Positions 59,832-64,000 of a DNA stretch of 64,000 nt are shown piece by piece (positions within the stretch are counted from its first letter, which is position 1; every line of letters starts with the position of its first letter). This DNA comes from Phoronis australis. Its lineage: Eukaryota; Phoronida; Phoronidae. The stretch spans positions 87,188 to 151,187 of the forward strand of contig NMRA01000543.1 in the NCBI GenBank assembly GCA_002633005.1, given 5' to 3'. A program made the translations under genes and the position numbers. The notes beneath the pieces were generated by a model. That model had not been told where the DNA came from and did no database searches. It saw nothing but the letters and a program-made list of their open reading frames with translations.

Positions 59832-61091
59832 TTAGTTCGTCTTCCTTTGTCCATGTTGAAGAACTTTTGTAAATACAAGCGATTTCGTTACATTGGATTG
59901 CCCTCGTTTCCATAAACTGTCACCCGAAACGGCCGAAGTCGCCCAATCGACATCACTTGGTTTCGCTTCCCTGCTATAGATGTCTCTGTGTACGCGTTGT
60001 CCGCTTTTGTGCGATATTTTTGCCACAAGATTTCGTTTGATGATATTGTTGTATACGCTCGCATTAACTTGGAGACGAACTGCGTAACTGGGACAGCTGG
60101 GTGTACCTAAAATACAGTACGTAATCCATGTTATCAAGCGATTCTCAAGATACGTAGCCTGTATTTTGTTTCATCTATCGTTGTTCAAATCCTAGTGAAC
60201 AATATTTTAAAACAGTTTTACAGTAACATTTCACAGTTTCACAATAGCAAGTAAAAAAATAAAAACGCCCAGGAAAAAGGTTTGCGGCTTAGAAATCGTT
60301 TTTGCGAAAACACTATTAGGACACAGTTAAAGCGGCCGACACCGACCGTGTTCCGTTAAGAATCAAGCTTTTGATTCAGACCACAAGTTTCCGCTACAAA
60401 ACTGATCTCGACTCAAAATGAGATTGTTTCGGGATTCGGAAAAACTACAGTTAACTATTGCTCGGCGCCTAAAATAGCCCACCATTTACGGGTAGTCTTG
60501 TCCAAAAAGCATCTGTAATTTGACTAAGCAACAACTTAAGACCAATTTCCAAACGGTAAGTAATAAAAATCACAAGTAACTTTTTTGCTTACGAAGGCAG
60601 GTATCTGCCGCTTTAATGTATTAATTTTCAAACAAAAATCCCGTTGTATCAAAAATAATACCCAGTTTATTTGCAGTAAAATCAAGTTTAGAAGAGTCCC
60701 GTATTTCACGACAAGACCAAAAACAAAAAACATCTGCGAGGAAGTTATCTTTCGAACACTGTTGCATATCCACACCTCCCACCAATACACATTACGTTTT
60801 TGAAAACGTAGTTTTGGCTCAGCATACGAGAAATGGATGCGACTTGTCTGACTGTACACGTCACTGACTAGTCTGGACAACACTACATTTGCAGCATTTC
60901 TTGCGAAATAATAAAATAATACATACTTACCAATACTGTTGGTGTTTAAGATTTCAAAACTGTTTACAACGACATTTTTCTCGTTCAGTGCCGTCTGCAT
61001 CAACTCTGTGAGAAGTTCGTAAGTGATTAGGTTAGTGACATCTTGATCCTGATTGGTCGGTAGTGACGAGACGATCCGTGGCGGCAACATA
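59832..61091 (-). CDS. Unrecognised gene, last two exons
   Basis: Exon 60931-61091 (acceptor ATTCCGCAG, donor ATTG|GTAAGT) encodes MLPPRIVSSLPTNQDQDVTN, then YELLTELMQTALNEKN and VVVNSFEILNTNS. Exon 59832-60106 (acceptor GTATTTTAG) joins in phase (G+GT = Gly) and encodes TPSCPSYAVRLQVNASVYNN, HKSGQRVHRDIYSREAKPSD and a C-terminal HGQRKTN before TAA. A polyadenylation signal follows 52 nt later. The composition is that of a soluble, basic protein; I do not recognise a domain. The 5' exons are uncertain: 62603-62641 is one phase-compatible candidate. Confidence 0.6.
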
Positions 61092-63033
61092 CTGCGGAAT
61101 AATACAAGTTGTTTGTAAGATGGGAATGCTCTCAAAATACGTACGAACCCGTTCACATGTCTTATTTTATAACCCGAAAACAAGTGTTAATTGCGTTGTC
61201 TAACTTTTTTCAAATGTTCCTTGTATAAGAGAAGTAAACTATTTTAAGAAATATAAAAACTTCGGTTTGTTTTTTAACTAGATTTCTTCATTAATAGGTT
61301 CCCTATTTTTACCATATGTTGTTGATTGAAGATTTCTAATTTTGTTGCTTTTAGTTTTGTTATAGCTATATTCTAAGTACGATATTTGAAACAAAAGGTC
61401 GCTAATTAAAAAAGTCTGGACAACGGCGAAGTTTGCGCTGCGTTTAAGAATTTCAGTTATGCCCAAGGAAACATGCCGAAAGTGATTGTAGACCTACATC
61501 TTAGTATACACGATTTTTAAATAGTTGCATTCCATTTATCTGCTAAATTAATCCGATTCGTTTCGTGGTACGTATATGAGCGTTGTTTTGGTAACATGAC
61601 TATTGCCTTGGGGCATTCCGTTTCGCACTAATGCGAGTGTCGAATGTTTTGATTTAGCTTTGGGGTTCCCACAAAAAGTCGAGTCGTGAAATAAGATATT
61701 TTTTCGTATTTTCAATTTCTATTAAGGAGTGGTTCTCAAATACGTTATTTTTTTTGGATTAATAAACAGTTCCATTCTTATCCCATTTTGCTGCAATTAA
61801 CATATACCATTTTGACCCGCTCATCTAGGCTAGCGCCCAGGCTAACTGTAGTAAGAAGTTTTTATGAAATGTGATATACGTAGTATCTACAGAGACAGTA
61901 GAACGGGTTAAACTCTTCCTCCCCGGTACAGGATCAAAATTCAAAAAAAACGGCCACAGGAAATACAGTTTGTTAAACCACTATAATACTAATTTGCTTT
62001 TCATCTGAATGCAGCATATTTCGACTTAATTCGTATTTTATCTTACTTTGAAGTTGACCGCTTTTGACCCTCGTAACGCTCAATATTACTTTAATAGAAA
62101 AGTTTCACACGATATACGCTATATATTATTTAGCGCTTTTTGCTAACTTAATGCAATACTCACTTGTTTTTCCTCTTTTGCGGTACCTTTCGTTTGACGC
62201 CTTCAGAATTTTTAAAGTAAGTCTTCAACACGTCGTTGTTTATATACAAACGGCTTCACACCCTTGTTTATATACTAGCGTCTGTAATCTTTGTTCACTA
62301 TGTTTAACAACGAGCGGTCATTATCTAAAATTACGGCTAATTGTTTTGAGTCCGCTTGGTTTATTTTGATCACGGACGCCACAGACAAAAAATGCGGTTA
62401 GTACAAATGGTCGCTCGTCAATCTATGTCAATCATTATAAGTACACGGTTGTGAAACCAAATGTAAACTAGTAAATTGTAATTTAAAACGTACCCGGATC
62501 TAAAGGTTGTAGCTAAGGTAAGTTAGCGTAGTCTCCAGAATCGTTGAATACGGCGTGCGTCATGACGTCGACGTCATATGTAAGCGAAATTGTGGTAGGT
62601 ACCTCTTTGGAAATTGCTTTTTTCTCCGTAATGATAGGTATCTGAAAAGCGCTTTGGAAGATTACATAACAAAATGTGATCGGGTTTATTGAAACGTAAA
62701 TTTTAATTGAAATATAGTAAATTTTTACAAGAGCCAAACATTGTATCAAAAAGCGTCGAGGCCCGCTTTCTTGCGGATTGGACCCAACCACTACTGCATT
62801 ATCAAGTCATGAACATGACTAACTTGACCCCACCAACCATATTTACCACCGATTAATTTGATGCCCCAGCCCCCGGGCGACTGTTGCACGTTTTCGAAAA
62901 GCAATGTTTTCGAATGGCGAATACTTTTGAAGAGGTAATTTTCAATGAGCGCTGAATGCTCATGGCCATGGTTTTGGCAATTTAGTGAAAGTCAAATTGA
63001 TCAGATATTTGGAATTGAATAGCGGAAGCATAG
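61092..63033. other. Mostly gene-free stretch right of the unnamed gene
   Basis: Apart from the candidate exon at 62603-62641, only short open frames without domains or good splice pairs are seen. The 5' part of the minus-strand gene should lie here or beyond the window. Confidence 0.45.
62603..62641 (-). CDS. Possible 39-nt upstream exon of the unnamed gene
   Basis: The minus strand has CGCTTTTCAG, then 39 nt encoding YLSLRRKKQFPK plus two bases, then a donor GAG|GTACCT. AG+T makes Ser ahead of MLPPRIV, so phase fits exon 60931-61091. A longer open frame in another register covers the same place (VPTTISLTYDVDVMTHAVFN) and could be the real one. Confidence 0.25.
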
Positions 63034-63199
63034 CAGGGACGGATCCAGGATTTGAGTTGGGGGTGGGGGGGTGGGCCAGGGCAGAGTATTAGCCAAGATT
63101 TTTCCTGTCAGACATTCGCACCCCCGTACTGCCAAATGGAATCTGAGAGAATTTTAGGGGGGTCATGGCTCCCTTGGCCCCCCTCTAAATCCGCCACTG
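63034..63199. mobile_element. Non-autonomous hAT-like element, copy 2
   Basis: It begins CAGGGACGGATCCAGGATTT and ends CTCTAAATCCGCCACTG; the ends are imperfect inverted repeats. It is flanked by CATAG on both sides, offset by a base, so the target duplication is not clean. Internal GGGCCAGGGCAGAGTATTAG, TGCCAAATGGAATCTG and ATTTTAGGGGGG match the elements at 36241 and 63707. Confidence 0.7.
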
Positions 63200-63706
63200 C
63201 ATAGGTTTTACCATGTGCACTCAAATTATAACAGGTCACTCTAGTGAATTGGCAATTTACAATGTACTAGTTCTTTATCAGAAATATGTCAAGACTCCAG
63301 AATGCTTTCAAGGGAGACAAAGTGTACTTAACGCAATGGCAATGTCCGCGGAATTTTAACGCCTCTCGGCAATTAACCACAATGATCGCTTACACATCAC
63401 GTAGGCGCACCATTCCAAGAATTCTAAAACTGATGCCACTGCAACACTTCCAGGCGACAGGAGTGAATGGTGACTATTCCAGCAGAGAACTTCTAAGCAA
63501 TACTTGGAAGGTGTTGTTATGGGCGCTCAGGGTGGTTGTCATGGCACAGCCATCAAGGAAAAATTCACGGAAGTGCATTGGGAAGGTAATAGGAGAAATT
63601 AATGCCGACCATCTAGCAAAAACAGATTGAAAAACGGGAAGTACACATTTTTCTGAATAAGTACAGAGAAACTGTCAACTCAAACATGGTTACGTAGGAC
63701 CCTAGA

Positions 63707-63846
63707 CAGGAACGGTTGAGTTTGGGAGGGGGCCAGGGCAGAGTATTAGTCACGATTTTGCCCGTTAGACATTCACACCCCCCAACTACCAAATGGAATC
63801 TGGGAGAATTTTAGAGCCCCCCCCTCCCCCCTAGATCCGCCACCGC
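63707..63846. mobile_element. Non-autonomous hAT-like element, copy 3 (deleted left end)
   Basis: Shares GGGGCCAGGGCAGAGTATTA, AGACATTCACACCCCCC, ACCAAATGGAATCTGGGAGA and CTAGATCCGCCACCGCT with the copy 0.6 kb to its left. The left end (CAGGAACGGTTGAG) has lost part of GGATCCAGGATTTGAG. Confidence 0.68.
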
Positions 63847-64000
63847 TAAAAATGTCCAATTTGGGCCAACTTCGGAATATCATATCTCGGAAACGCTTGG
63901 TCGAATTCTTATGAAAGTTTCAGGTACTGTGCTTAATACATTGTTCTCGAAAACGCTCGCGGTTAGGGATTGTATTTTAATGCCTCACTTTTGCACAAGG

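Noticed and set aside
63286-63630. 114-codon plus-strand frame between two hAT-like elements
   Set aside because: No recognisable domain, no splice sites and no conserved motif; length is within chance for this composition.

Overview
The window is animal nuclear DNA. It is AT-rich, has GT-AG introns, and carries three recognisable multi-exon genes plus many decayed mobile-element fragments. The Pax3/7 gene, the LIM-plus-KY gene and the SENP6/7 gene together point to a marine invertebrate deuterostome. A hemichordate is my first guess and a cephalochordate the alternative; nothing in the sequence settles this. Exons were placed by hand from splice sites, reading phase and remembered family motifs, so exon edges are predictions.

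Layout. (1) 365-17253, minus strand: 3' two-thirds of a SENP6/SENP7-type SUMO protease. Thirteen in-phase exons end with the catalytic-histidine exon; the Asp/Cys part lies beyond the left edge. Its introns hold two minisatellites and several short dispersed repeats. (2) 17254-22674: upstream and intergenic region with a TIR element, a fossil hAT-like transposase and one possible extra SENP exon. (3) 22716-31166, plus strand, head-to-head with SENP: a LIM domain plus KY/hillarin transglutaminase-like protein of about 850 aa in nine exons. All three catalytic positions appear substituted. One exon lies in a 1-kb tandem duplication whose copies meet at an N. (4) 31167-39050: 3' flank, then a second, decayed copy of the last KY exon and its flank (35930-39050), itself hit by a hAT-like element. 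(5) 40590-42535: dead LINE. (6) 43215-45818, minus strand: one long intron-free ORF (867 aa) built of 15-residue repeats with a membrane-anchor-like N-terminus; I recognise no family. (7) 47668-58890, plus strand: a complete Pax3/7 model of six coding exons and about 391 aa, in which every splice phase agrees. It has the paired domain in one exon, a homeodomain split at the usual site, and no octapeptide. (8) 59832-61091 (perhaps to 62641), minus strand, tail-to-tail with Pax3/7: last exons of an unrecognised gene. (9) 62642-64000: two copies of a hAT-like non-autonomous element.

The genes do not form a pathway. SENP6/7 would trim poly-SUMO chains in the nucleus. The LIM-KY protein is expected to be cytoskeletal or junctional. 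Pax3/7 is a transcription factor of neural-border and muscle or neural patterning. The most unusual items are the repeat-built orphan gene, the apparently dead KY enzyme core, the Pax3/7 protein without an octapeptide and with two possible first exons, and a duplicated locus that preserves an empty site for a TIR element.
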